Of a stretch of DNA of 64,000 nt, positions 1 to 8,686 are shown in pieces; position 1 is the stretch's first letter; each line of letters starts with the position of its first letter. A model generated the notes under the pieces. That model worked only from the letters and a program-made list of their open reading frames with translations, was not told where the DNA came from and ran no database searches. The stretch is from NCBI RefSeq assembly GCF_029285175.1, contig NZ_JABEDH010000002.1, positions 310,001-374,000 of the forward strand. The letters are read 5' to 3'. The stretch comes from Sulfitobacter sp. M05. GTDB taxonomy: Bacteria; Pseudomonadota; Alphaproteobacteria; Rhodobacterales; Rhodobacteraceae. Made by a program: the position numbers and the translations under genes.

Positions 1-622
1 TTTCCGCCTCTGACATCACCTGCTCCGCAATGCTATCGGCCTGCTGTGCAAAACGCCCCGCAGCGGCCTGCGCCCGTTTTGAAAGCAGCTGGTTGGCGAT
101 GGTGATTGTGACCAACAAGGCCGCCCCCGCCACTGCCAGCACCCCCAGATAAGGGTGGAACACAAAAATTGCCCCGAAAAAGATCACTGTCCATGGCAAA
201 TCAAATCCCGCAATGACCACGGGTGCAGCCAGCAGGCGCTGCACAGCATCAAGATGGGCAAACCCGGCGCGCGCCTCGGTGTCTGGACTGACTGCACATT
301 TTCGCGCGACAGCATCAAACACCCGATCGTCCAGATCACGTTGAAACCGCAATCCGATCCGGGTCATGATCCGCGCCCGCACCGCATCAAATACGGCCAT
401 CGCCGCAAACAAAAATGCCACCAGCAGCGACAGGGCCACCAGCGTTTCAACCGACCCCGATCCTAAGACACGGTCATAAACCTGCAACATGTACATGGGG
501 CCGGTCAGCATCAGCAGGTTGGCAAACAGACTGAACACACCGACAGCCCAAAATAACCCGCGACTGCGTTGCCGGATGGTCCGCAGCTCTTCATGTCCGC
601 GAAGGGCCTTTTGCCCGATCAT
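1..622 (-). CDS. Type I secretion ABC transporter (PrtD/HlyB type), 5' part only
   Basis: Only the first 207 codons lie in the window; the gene runs off the left edge. The start is the ATG at 620-622 with a GGAG about 9 bases upstream. The protein opens with a short charged tail, then a membrane segment reading LFANLLMLTGPMYMLQVYDR and further hydrophobic segments, which is the typical start of the permease half of PrtD-family type I secretion ATPases. The nucleotide-binding domain is outside the window. In the family this inner-membrane protein works with a membrane-fusion protein and an outer-membrane channel to export RTX-like or adhesin substrates. A probable exported protein with a C-terminal DUF4214 region lies at 32 kb, but a link between the two is only a guess. 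Confidence 0.8.
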   Translation of the reverse strand, partial: MIGQKALRGHEELRTIRQRSRGLFWAVGVFSLFANLLMLTGPMYMLQVYDRVLGSGSVETLVALSLLVAFLFAAMAVFDAVRARIMTRIGLRFQRDLDDRVFDAVARKCAVSPDTEARAGFAHLDAVQRLLAAPVVIAGFDLPWTVIFFGAIFVFHPYLGVLAVAGAALLVTITIANQLLSKRAQAAAGRFAQQADSIAEQVMSEAE

Positions 623-749
623 AATATCCACTGCTCCTGTTACCGATACGCCGGGACAGGCAAACCGATGCGAGGCGGATATAGATCAGGCTTAACTTAA
701 CATCGGCTTTCGATAAGCAAAGCGCCGCATAACAAGGTTAACACAATAT

Positions 750-2957
750 TCAGCGGTTGCCGCCGGTCTGTTCGCCAGCACCACCGCCACCAGAACCACC
801 ACCAAAGATGTCGCGCAGGACCTGATCAATAATGGTACCCTCGTCACGTCGCGGTTGCGGGGCCGGTTCAGGCCCGGTTTCCCCCATCCCGCTCAGCGGG
901 ACAGGTGCTGACATCGGCAGAGGGTTCTGCGGCAGACCCGCGTGAATCCGGATCATCGCCTCGCGCCAGATATCCGTCGGCAGGCCCCCACCCGTGACAC
1001 CCTTGAGCGGGGTATTGTCATCATAGCCCATCCAGACGCCCGCGACGTAATCGGCAGAGAACCCGATAAACCACGCATCTTTTGCCGCCGAGGTTGTGCC
1101 GGTCTTGCCCGCCAGTTCACGCCCGTCAAACTGCGCCCGTTTGCCAGTCCCCTCCGAAATCACCTTCTCCATCATATAGACCAACTGGCGCGCGGCACCT
1201 TCCTGAATGACCCGTTCACCGATACCGCCCCCGCGCCCCATCAGCGGCTCTGGATCGCCTTTCAAGGAAAGCTCGACCAACCCGTAAGGCGTGACAGATG
1301 ATCCCCCATTCAGGATACCGGCATAGGCGCCTGTCATCTCAATCAGCGTACTTTCAGAAGCCCCAAGCGCCAGCGCCGGACCAGCAGCCAGATCGCTTTG
1401 GATGCCAAACTGCGAGGCAACCCGACTGACCAACTCGCGACCAACGCTTTCGGAAATCTTGACCGCAGGAATGTTCAACGAGTCCTTTAGCGATTCAGTA
1501 AGCGTCACGATCCCCTTGAATGTGTTTGTATAGTTGCGCGGGCACCATTCGCCAGATCCGGGGATATTCTGACAATAGGGCGCATCTTCAATCAGATCAT
1601 TGGGCGAATACCCCAAATCAAGAGCCGCAGCATAGACAAAGGGTTTGAAGGCCGATCCTGTCTGACGCAAAGCTTGGGTGGCGCGGTTGAACACCCCGGA
1701 CACTTTTGTTTTGCGCCCTCCCACCATCGCCCGCACCGCGCCGTCAGCAGACATGATCACAATCGCCGCCTGCGCCTTGGAGCCCTGGCGAACCTTGTTG
1801 TCGAACACCCATTTCAGCCCCTCTTCGGCGGCCAGTTGAATGCGCTGATCCAATGTTGTGGTGATCTGCATGTCCGAGGTTGTCGAACGGATAAAGTCGG
1901 GAATCTCTGAGATCATCCAATCGGCAAAATACCCGCCCACCTGCTTTTCCGCCTCGGCAGAAAGCTGGGCGGGATTTGCCTGTGCATCCGCCGCTTCGGC
2001 TTTCGTCAGATATCCCTGCTCTTGCATCAAACGGATCACCGTGGCGGCCCGGTTCTGTGAGCGGTCAAGGTTGTTGGTGGGTGACAACGTCGTCGGTGCC
2101 GTCAGCAACCCGGCCAGCATCGCACTTTCTGCCGGCCCCAAGCGGGCGGCAGATTTGCTAAAGAACCGCTGTGCCGCCGCTTCGGCACCATAGGCACCAC
2201 CGCCCATATAGGCACGGTTGAGGTAGATCGACAGGATATCGTCCTTGGAATACTTCGCCTCCATCGCCATCGAAAACAGCGCCTCTTTCGCCTTGCGACG
2301 GATTGATCCCCTGCGACAGTCGGCCTCGTATTGCTTTTCAGAGATCCCCTTGGACGGATCATAGGGTTCGCCCAGACAAATCAATTTGGCCACCTGTTGG
2401 GTGATGGTCGACCCGCCGTGCCCGGACAGGGGCCCGCGCCCTTCGGACAGGTTAATGCGCACAGCAGAGGCAATGCCGCGCGGGCTGACACCGAAATGGC
2501 GGTAGAACCGTTTATCTTCGGTCGCGATGACCGCATGTTTCAGATGTGGCGAAACAGAGTTTGCCGTGACCACCCCGCCAAACTGGTCGCCACGCCGGGC
2601 AAATACCACGCCATTGCGGTCAAGCATCGTCACCGACCCGCTTGCCCGCCCGTCCAACAAGGCCTCAAGCGGGGGCAGCGTCGTGTAGAAATAGCCCACG
2701 GCCAGCGCCAACACGAGACAGACCACCGCTGTCAGCCGCCAAGTGATCTTCCAGATCAGGCGCAACACCCATGACACAACGGCCATAAGAAAGCCCGAAA
2801 TGCCGCCACGCTTTGCCCGCTTGGGGGCCGCCTTGCGCCGTGCAGGGGCGGGCTTTTTCGTGGGCTTCTTCGCAGATTTTTTGGCCGCGGGCTTGGCCTT
2901 TGACGGATACCGTTTATCCGCCACCAAAGGACGCTTGCGCTTGGGTGTGTCACTCAT
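750..2957 (-). CDS. Class A penicillin-binding protein (PBP1A-like, GT51 plus transpeptidase)
   Basis: 735-residue bifunctional peptidoglycan synthase. A Lys/Pro/Ala-rich cytoplasmic tail (1-52) precedes one membrane anchor (about 75-92). The GT51 glycosyltransferase domain shows the catalytic Glu at about 147 in ATEDKRFYRHFG and the GGSTITQQ motif near 181-188. The transpeptidase domain has SAFK (435-438), SLN (493-495) and KTG (618-620), so all three penicillin-binding motifs are intact. The C-terminus is Gly/Pro rich. It polymerises and cross-links the wall from the periplasmic side of the inner membrane. It stands alone, divergent from glnK across about 250 bases that must hold both promoters. 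Confidence 0.93.
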   Translation of the reverse strand: MSDTPKRKRPLVADKRYPSKAKPAAKKSAKKPTKKPAPARRKAAPKRAKRGGISGFLMAVVSWVLRLIWKITWRLTAVVCLVLALAVGYFYTTLPPLEALLDGRASGSVTMLDRNGVVFARRGDQFGGVVTANSVSPHLKHAVIATEDKRFYRHFGVSPRGIASAVRINLSEGRGPLSGHGGSTITQQVAKLICLGEPYDPSKGISEKQYEADCRRGSIRRKAKEALFSMAMEAKYSKDDILSIYLNRAYMGGGAYGAEAAAQRFFSKSAARLGPAESAMLAGLLTAPTTLSPTNNLDRSQNRAATVIRLMQEQGYLTKAEAADAQANPAQLSAEAEKQVGGYFADWMISEIPDFIRSTTSDMQITTTLDQRIQLAAEEGLKWVFDNKVRQGSKAQAAIVIMSADGAVRAMVGGRKTKVSGVFNRATQALRQTGSAFKPFVYAAALDLGYSPNDLIEDAPYCQNIPGSGEWCPRNYTNTFKGIVTLTESLKDSLNIPAVKISESVGRELVSRVASQFGIQSDLAAGPALALGASESTLIEMTGAYAGILNGGSSVTPYGLVELSLKGDPEPLMGRGGGIGERVIQEGAARQLVYMMEKVISEGTGKRAQFDGRELAGKTGTTSAAKDAWFIGFSADYVAGVWMGYDDNTPLKGVTGGGLPTDIWREAMIRIHAGLPQNPLPMSAPVPLSGMGETGPEPAPQPRRDEGTIIDQVLRDIFGGGSGGGGAGEQTGGNR

Positions 2958-3211
2958 AACTCTGCCTGCCGGACTGCTCTTTTTTTGAAACCTTATCCCG
3001 CTTTGCCGGGAATGTTTAGCACTAGCGCCATCGAAACGATCAATATGACGACCATTTTTTGAGCAACTTTAATCGAACGACTAAATAATACGCAAATTTT
3101 CCGATCTTACCCCCTAAAATCCCACGGAAAACCTTCCTTCCTTCTCCAAAATGAAAGTTTCTGCAGTTGCACAATGCAGGACTACCCTGCCTATCGAAAG
3201 AGAGATCATCA

Positions 3212-3550
3212 GTGAAACTCATCATTGCAACAATCAAACCATTCAAGCTGGAGGAGGTGCGCGAGGCACTGACTGACGCGGGCGTACGCGGGCTGATGGT
3301 GACAGAAGTTAAGGGATTCGGCGCACAGTCCGGCCACACCGAAATTTACCGCGGCGCGGAATACGTCGTGAACTTTGTGCCCAAGGTCAAACTGGAACTG
3401 GTCGTCGCCGATGCCATCGCGGACCAGATCGTGGAGGTGATTTCAAGCACCGCACAGACCGGCAAAATCGGGGACGGCAAACTCTTTGTCATCGACGTGG
3501 AACAGGCAATGCGCGTGCGTACCGGTGAAACCGGCGACGACGCGCTTTAA
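3212..3550 (+). CDS. glnK: Nitrogen regulatory protein P-II (GlnK)
   Basis: 112-residue PII signal protein. I take the GTG at 3212 as the start, since it gives the canonical MKLIIATIKPFKLEEVREAL beginning and sits just after a purine-rich AAAGAGAG; a longer in-frame reading from 3167 adds residues not seen in the family. The T-loop includes Tyr51 (RGAEYVV), the uridylylation site of GlnB/GlnK proteins. PII senses 2-oxoglutarate, ATP/ADP and, by uridylylation, glutamine. Its position 21 bases before amtB makes GlnK, the gatekeeper of AmtB at the membrane, the best assignment over GlnB. Such operons are usually NtrC controlled, but I could not find a convincing sigma-54 site upstream. Confidence 0.93.
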   Translation: MKLIIATIKPFKLEEVREALTDAGVRGLMVTEVKGFGAQSGHTEIYRGAEYVVNFVPKVKLELVVADAIADQIVEVISSTAQTGKIGDGKLFVIDVEQAMRVRTGETGDDAL

Positions 3551-3571
3551 GCTCAAGAAGGATATTAAGAA

Positions 3572-4900
3572 ATGACATTGTCGAAAAAACTACTTCTCAC
3601 CGGGGCGGCAATCACCCTGCCGCAGATGGGCTTGGCACAAGACGCAGAGACCGCTGCGGTAACGGCAGAAATGGTCTGGATCATGAACACATTGCTGTTC
3701 TTGATCGGCGGCTTTCTGGTGTTCTTTATGGCCGCCGGCTTTTGCATGTTAGAAGGCGGATTGGTGCGTTCCAAAAACGTCACCATGCAAATGACCAAGA
3801 ACGTCGGCCTGTTTTCACTGGCAACCATCGCCTATTGGGCTTTTGGCTATAACCTGATGTACCCTTTGGGCACCTGGTCCATTGAAGGGGTGCTGTCGGG
3901 CGTGTTCGGCGTCGGCGTTCTGGAAGCGGTGGGCATTGATTTGGCCGGTGCGGACGATGGCGAATATGCCTCGACGGGATCCGACTTTTTCTTTCAGCTG
4001 ATGTTTTGTGCCGCCACTGCTTCGATCGTATCGGGTGCCTTGGCTGAACGGATCAAACTGTGGCCCTTCCTGATCTTCGTCGTGATCCTGACCGGCATCA
4101 TCTATCCTTTGCAGGCTTCGTGGAAATGGGGCGGCGGCTTTCTGGATGAAATGGGCTTCCTCGATTTTGCCGGCTCAACTGTTGTGCATTCCGTTGGCGG
4201 CTGGGCTGCCTTGGCAGGCGCGCTGATCCTTGGGCCACGTATCGGTAAATACAAAGACGGTCGCGTGAACCCGATGCCCGGCTCAAACCTTGCGCTGGCC
4301 ACCTTGGGTATGTTCATCCTGTGGCTTGGCTGGTTCGGCTTTAACGGTGGTTCGCAGTTGGCCATGGGGTCAGTCGGCGACATCGCTGACGTGTCGCGCA
4401 TCTTCGCCAATACCAATGCCGGCGCTGCCGGTGGTGCTTTTGTGGCGCTGGTTCTGACGCAGCTGCTTTACAAAAAGCCCGACCTTACGATGGTTCTGAA
4501 CGGTGCGCTGGCGGGCCTTGTGTCCATCACAGCCGAGCCATTGACACCAAGCCTTGGAATGGCGACGCTGATCGGTGGTATCGGCGGTGTGATCGTGGTC
4601 TTTACCGTGCCGTTCCTTGATAAGCTCAAGATCGACGATGTTGTCGGTGCGATCCCTGTGCATCTCTTTGGCGGCATCTGGGGCACAATTGCGGTGGTTC
4701 TGACCAACCCCGAGGCCTCGCTTGGCACACAGCTTTATTCGATCCTGATCGTTGGTGTCTTTGTCTTCGTGGCCTCTGGTGCCGTCTGGCTGGCCCTCAA
4801 GGCGGTCACGGGCATCAGGGTTAGCGAAGAGGCCGAAATCAACGGGTTGGATATGACTGAACTGGGCATGGAAGCCTATCCTGAGTTTTCCAAGAGCTGA
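3572..4900 (+). CDS. amtB: Ammonium transporter AmtB
   Basis: 442-residue Amt/MEP/Rh channel protein. A cleavable-looking N-terminal segment (1-22, ending GLAQ) is followed by about eleven membrane helices. The two pore histidines fall at about 206 (TVVHSVGGW) and 364 (PVHLFGGIWG), and the AGFCMLEGG segment near 50 is family-typical. It conducts ammonium across the inner membrane and is blocked by deuridylylated GlnK when nitrogen is plentiful, which matches its place directly downstream of glnK. A strong hairpin terminator follows the gene. Confidence 0.95.
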   Translation: MTLSKKLLLTGAAITLPQMGLAQDAETAAVTAEMVWIMNTLLFLIGGFLVFFMAAGFCMLEGGLVRSKNVTMQMTKNVGLFSLATIAYWAFGYNLMYPLGTWSIEGVLSGVFGVGVLEAVGIDLAGADDGEYASTGSDFFFQLMFCAATASIVSGALAERIKLWPFLIFVVILTGIIYPLQASWKWGGGFLDEMGFLDFAGSTVVHSVGGWAALAGALILGPRIGKYKDGRVNPMPGSNLALATLGMFILWLGWFGFNGGSQLAMGSVGDIADVSRIFANTNAGAAGGAFVALVLTQLLYKKPDLTMVLNGALAGLVSITAEPLTPSLGMATLIGGIGGVIVVFTVPFLDKLKIDDVVGAIPVHLFGGIWGTIAVVLTNPEASLGTQLYSILIVGVFVFVASGAVWLALKAVTGIRVSEEAEINGLDMTELGMEAYPEFSKS

Positions 4901-4917
4901 CCCCCCTTCAGAAACGT

Positions 4918-4946
4918 AAAAAGCCCGGGTGATCGCCCGGGCTTTT
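4918..4946. terminator. Bidirectional intrinsic terminator after amtB
   Basis: A perfect 10-bp stem AAAGCCCGGG / CCCGGGCTTT with loop TGATCG, an A run on the left and a T run on the right. It lies between the ends of convergent amtB (+) and the aminotransferase gene (-), so it can serve both strands. Confidence 0.85.
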
Positions 4947-5001
4947 CACTCATATAGCGGGGAAGTCGCCGAAATGCGCCAGCCTGCCGCGCTTGTCAGG
5001 T

Positions 5002-6186
5002 TCAGATACCCACGTCGATAATTGCAGCCGCCAGAACCGGCACGCTTTGAGTGTTCAACCCGGCGATATTCATCCGGCTGTCGCCAACCATGTAAATCCC
5101 GTGTTTGACCCGCAGCTCTTCAACCTTCTCCGGCGTGGTGCCCAGCCGCGAGAACATGCCGCGGTGCTGCGCAAGAAAACCAAACCGATCAGAACCGGAC
5201 AGACGCTGCAACTCGCCGGCCAACTGCGTGCGCAGACCCAGCATGGCACCGCGCACCTCTTCCAGCTCTGCCATCCAGTCAGCCCGCAGCGCATCATCAT
5301 TCAGAATGGTGGTGACAATGCGCGCCCCGTGATCCGGTGGAAAGCTAAAGTTCTGGCGGTTCAAAAACGCCAGCGTCGCCTGATTAAGCGCATGTGCCGC
5401 CGGGTCGGCCGCGATCGCCATCAGCAACCCGGTGCGTTCGCGGTAAATGCCAAAGTTCTTGGAACAGCTTGCCGCAATCAGACATTCGGGCACGGCGGCA
5501 ACCAGCTTGCGGGTCGCTTCGGCGTCCGCATCCAAACCGTCGCCAAACCCCTGATAGGCAATGTCGATCATTGGCGTTGCACCGGTGTCCTGCAAAAGCT
5601 TGATCACCTCGTCCCACTGGGCCGCGTTCAGGTTCGCACCCGTCGGGTTGTGACAGCAGCCGTGCAACAGGATCACATCCCCCGCATGGGCGGTCTTCAG
5701 GTCGGCCATCATCCCGTCGAAATCCACGCCGCGCGTTTCATCATCGAAGTAACGGTAAGGGACGATTTCAATGTCCAGATATTTCAGGATCGACAGGTGG
5801 TTCGGCCATGTCGGATCAGACACAAACACCCGCGCATCAGGCTTGGCCATGCGCACCAGCTCAAATGCCTGACGCACTGCACCCGTCCCGCCGGGGGTTG
5901 CCGCCGCCGCCACAGTTGCCCGCGGCACCGCATCCCCCAACACCAGCGAAACCATCGCATCGGCAAAGGCCGGATCACCCGCAAGACCGGTATAAACTTT
6001 GGTGTCCTGCGACTGCCAGATTTGCTGTTCGGCAGCTTTGACCGCGCGCATTACTGGCGTCAAACCAGTTGCGTCCTTATAGACACCTACGCCCAAATCC
6101 ACTTTGGTTGTGCGCGTGTCTTCCTTGTACATCTGCATCAAGGCAAGAATTTTGTCGGCGGGTTGCGATTGCAGTGTTTCAAACAT
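5002..6186 (-). CDS. Aspartate/aromatic amino acid aminotransferase (PLP class I)
   Basis: 394 residues from the ATG at 6184-6186 (MFETLQSQPADKILALM). An upstream in-frame extension exists, but it lies inside the preceding gene. The fold-type I aminotransferase features are clear: the CCHNPTG segment near 177-183, the DIAYQGFGDGL segment near 209, and the PLP lysine at about 243 in SCSKNFGIYRERTG. It matches the AspC/TyrB subgroup of roughly 400 residues and would move the amino group between aspartate (or aromatic amino acids) and 2-oxoglutarate in the cytoplasm. The start overlaps the stop of the sulfurtransferase gene by one base (TGATG), which implies translational coupling. Confidence 0.9.
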   Translation of the reverse strand: MFETLQSQPADKILALMQMYKEDTRTTKVDLGVGVYKDATGLTPVMRAVKAAEQQIWQSQDTKVYTGLAGDPAFADAMVSLVLGDAVPRATVAAAATPGGTGAVRQAFELVRMAKPDARVFVSDPTWPNHLSILKYLDIEIVPYRYFDDETRGVDFDGMMADLKTAHAGDVILLHGCCHNPTGANLNAAQWDEVIKLLQDTGATPMIDIAYQGFGDGLDADAEATRKLVAAVPECLIAASCSKNFGIYRERTGLLMAIAADPAAHALNQATLAFLNRQNFSFPPDHGARIVTTILNDDALRADWMAELEEVRGAMLGLRTQLAGELQRLSGSDRFGFLAQHRGMFSRLGTTPEKVEELRVKHGIYMVGDSRMNIAGLNTQSVPVLAAAIIDVGI

Positions 6187-7040
6187 CAGGCTTCTCCAGT
6201 TGCCACAGGCACGGTGGGGAACATGCCCCATTCCGACCATGATCCGTCATAAAGGGACCAATCAGTATGGCCCATCCGTTCCAGTGCCAGCGCAAGAATT
6301 GCCGCCGTCACGCCCGATCCGCAGCTGGTAATCACCGGCTTTGACAGATCCACGCCTGCCGCCTCGAAGATCGCGCGGGTTTCGTCGGGGGTTTTCATTG
6401 TCTTATCTGCATTCAGCAGGGTCTCGAAATGCACATTACGTGATTTCGGAATGTGGCCGGCGCGCAGCCCCTCGCGGGGTTCGGGTGCATCGCCGCGAAA
6501 CCGCTCTGCTGAACGGGCATCGACAATCTGCGGATCACCAAGCTTTGACGCATGGGCCACCTGTGTAACATCGCGCACCAGGTGGTTTTGCACCCGCACC
6601 GTCATATGACGGTCCCGCGGCACCGGCGGCATATCCTCGGTTGCGTTGCCTTCGGCGACCCATTTGGGCAGGCCACCGTCCAACACGGCGATGTTGTCCT
6701 GTCCCATCAACTTGAACAGCCACCAAACCCGGGCGGCGGAAATCAGACCGGCACCATCATAAACCACAACCTGATGTCCGTCACCGACACCCATCGCGCG
6801 CATACGGGACATGAATTTTTCAACTGGTGGTGCCATATGGGGCAGGTCAGACCGGCCATCCGAAATATCGTCAATATCAAAGAACCGCGCGCCGGGGATA
6901 TGCGCCGCGTCATATTCCGCCTTTGGGTCGCGCCCTGCATCAGGCAAATACCAAGATGCATCCAGAACCCGCAGATCGGGGTCTTTCAGGTGTTTGGCCA
7001 GCCATCCAGTTGAAACAAGTGTTTTGGGATCATCAGTCAT
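6186..7040 (-). CDS. sseA: 3-mercaptopyruvate sulfurtransferase (tandem rhodanese)
   Basis: 284 residues with two rhodanese domains. The inactive N-terminal domain spans about 8-135 and the catalytic domain about 165-280, with the persulfide cysteine at about 240 in TSCGSGVTA. That CGSGVT loop is the signature of 3-mercaptopyruvate sulfurtransferases rather than thiosulfate sulfurtransferases. The enzyme moves sulfur from mercaptopyruvate to acceptors such as thioredoxin or cyanide. Coupling to an aminotransferase makes sense, because transamination of cysteine gives mercaptopyruvate; that pairing is an inference from context. Confidence 0.9.
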   Translation of the reverse strand: MTDDPKTLVSTGWLAKHLKDPDLRVLDASWYLPDAGRDPKAEYDAAHIPGARFFDIDDISDGRSDLPHMAPPVEKFMSRMRAMGVGDGHQVVVYDGAGLISAARVWWLFKLMGQDNIAVLDGGLPKWVAEGNATEDMPPVPRDRHMTVRVQNHLVRDVTQVAHASKLGDPQIVDARSAERFRGDAPEPREGLRAGHIPKSRNVHFETLLNADKTMKTPDETRAIFEAAGVDLSKPVITSCGSGVTAAILALALERMGHTDWSLYDGSWSEWGMFPTVPVATGEA

Positions 7041-7126
7041 ACTCTGGCCTTTGCGTCTGGAAGTTAATCCTGACTACCGCCGCCAGCTGTGACTCGCAAG
7101 GTAGATGCGGTGCGAAACGCTCCGCC

Positions 7127-7615
7127 CTAGCTGTTGTCCTTCAACAGACGCGACTTTTGCCGCGCCCAGTCACGTTTGGCCGAGGATTCACGTTTGTCGT
7201 GGTTCTGTTTACCCTTGGCGATGCCGATCTTGACCTTCGCCATGCCCCGATGATTGAAGTACATCACCAGCGGCACCAACGTCATGCCCTTGCGCTGTGT
7301 CGCGCTCCACAGATCGGCCAATTGCTTGCGACTGACCAACATCTTGCGCCGGCGGCGCTCCTCGTGACCAAAGGTCTTGGCCTGCTTGTAAGGCGCGATA
7401 TAGGAGTTGACCAACCACAGCTCACCATCTTCCACCGCCGCATAGCTTTCAGCGATGTTTGATCCGCCCATGCGCAGGGACTTCACTTCGGACCCCTCAA
7501 GAATGATACCGCATTCAATATCATCCTCGATCGCGTAATCATACCGCGCGCGGCGATTTTCGGCGATGACCTTATAGTTCGGGTCTGACTTGGATGATGA
7601 TTTTACCTGGGCCAT
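7127..7615 (-). CDS. smpB: SsrA-binding protein SmpB
   Basis: 162 residues from the ATG at 7613-7615 ([27 protein letters not shown]). The family's beta-barrel residues are present: [17 protein letters not shown], and the basic C-terminal tail ending near [12 protein letters not shown] that enters the decoding centre. SmpB binds tmRNA and is needed for trans-translation rescue of stalled ribosomes. It stands as a single gene here; no ssrA gene was found in the window. Confidence 0.95.
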   Translation of the reverse strand: MAQVKSSSKSDPNYKVIAENRRARYDYAIEDDIECGIILEGSEVKSLRMGGSNIAESYAAVEDGELWLVNSYIAPYKQAKTFGHEERRRRKMLVSRKQLADLWSATQRKGMTLVPLVMYFNHRGMAKVKIGIAKGKQNHDKRESSAKRDWARQKSRLLKDNS

Positions 7616-7728
7616 GACACCGGATGTAGGACGCCACCGCCCCGCGTGCAAGTCACAGAGGTGGTGCAGGCTGAAACTCGGTTAAAAACATGCGGGAAAG
7701 CGGCGCAGTCAGCGCAGATCAAGCCGCA

Positions 7729-8547
7729 TCAGTCGCCCAGTTTGGCATGTACCTCGTCCAGATCAATCTCGCCGATAGGCATCTTGTTGCCCGGATTGTC
7801 GAAATCATACTTGAACAGATCAAAGTCGCGTTTGTAAATTTCCCGCACCAAATGGATCGACAGGTCGTCAAAATAATCCTCAACCGGATGCGCGCGTTTG
7901 GGCCCATGCCCTTCGCTTTCGTTAAAGCGCGGGATATCTTCGATGTTCACAGCATTGGGTGTCTTGATCGAGTTCAGGACGTCTTGCATCCCATCGTTGA
8001 ACTTTTCGGTCCACAGAATTTTGTCATAGCGCCCCCCGTTCACGATGAAGGTGCTGACATGGCCCGACATTGCAGACCAATGGATGTCTGGATCCATTGG
8101 CCGACGCCAGCGGATGGTGTCACGGGCAAACAGCAAGAACCGGCGGAAGCTCTTGATCTGGTCGAACTCCTGCTTGCCGTCTTCACCGCCCACCTCGATA
8201 CCGTATTTCTGGATCAGCAAAGGAACAAGATTGCCGCGATACCGTTTGCCGTTGCGCTGAATGCCACAAATTTTGTCAAAGAACGACGACAGGATGCGCG
8301 TGTAGGGGTTGCGCACACAGGTAAAGGAATAAGAGGCATGATTGGTGACATTCGCGGTGATCGGCAGTTGTGACGGCTCAAGCGCCCATTTGTGCATCCC
8401 TGATTGCGCGTCATGGATGTCACCATCAAAGAACGCGCCATGATCCGAATAGAACATGATCTGGCCGATGGTCGAACAGGCGCACTTTGGCACAACGCGG
8501 TACACCACGCTCTCGCTCTCTGTCATCCAGGTGCCGGGAAATCCCAT
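7729..8547 (-). CDS. Sulfotransferase family 2-like protein
   Basis: 272 residues. The N-terminal VVPKCACSTIGQ (about 18-29) matches the 5'-phosphosulfate loop of PAPS sulfotransferases, and CVRNPYTRILSSFFDK (about 77-92) matches the 3'-phosphate site, as in the Sulfotransfer_2 / carbohydrate sulfotransferase group. It probably sulfates a glycan or lipid-linked sugar. No signal peptide or membrane segment is evident, so a cytoplasmic location is likely. It is divergent from a GT14 glycosyltransferase at 8687, suggesting that both act on the same surface glycan; the substrate cannot be read from sequence. Confidence 0.75.
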   Translation of the reverse strand: MGFPGTWMTESESVVYRVVPKCACSTIGQIMFYSDHGAFFDGDIHDAQSGMHKWALEPSQLPITANVTNHASYSFTCVRNPYTRILSSFFDKICGIQRNGKRYRGNLVPLLIQKYGIEVGGEDGKQEFDQIKSFRRFLLFARDTIRWRRPMDPDIHWSAMSGHVSTFIVNGGRYDKILWTEKFNDGMQDVLNSIKTPNAVNIEDIPRFNESEGHGPKRAHPVEDYFDDLSIHLVREIYKRDFDLFKYDFDNPGNKMPIGEIDLDEVHAKLGD

Positions 8548-8686
8548 ATGCGCGTCCTCTGCTCATGTGACTGTTTTTACAACAGATCCGTCTTGGCTTA
8601 AAAAAGCAAATTAATGGTGTTTATTCAATCTCTCTTCACCCTTATCAACGAAACAATCAAAGTCAAAAGGGCACATCGTCTCCGGT

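Noticed and set aside
3050-3211. Possible sigma-54 / NtrC sites before glnK
   Set aside because: No GG-N10-GC promoter with proper flanks and no good NtrC palindrome could be found.
4993-6252. Long plus-strand open frame (about 420 codons) opposite the aminotransferase
   Set aside because: Exact antisense of a clear PLP enzyme; His/Arg/Gln-rich product with no family features.
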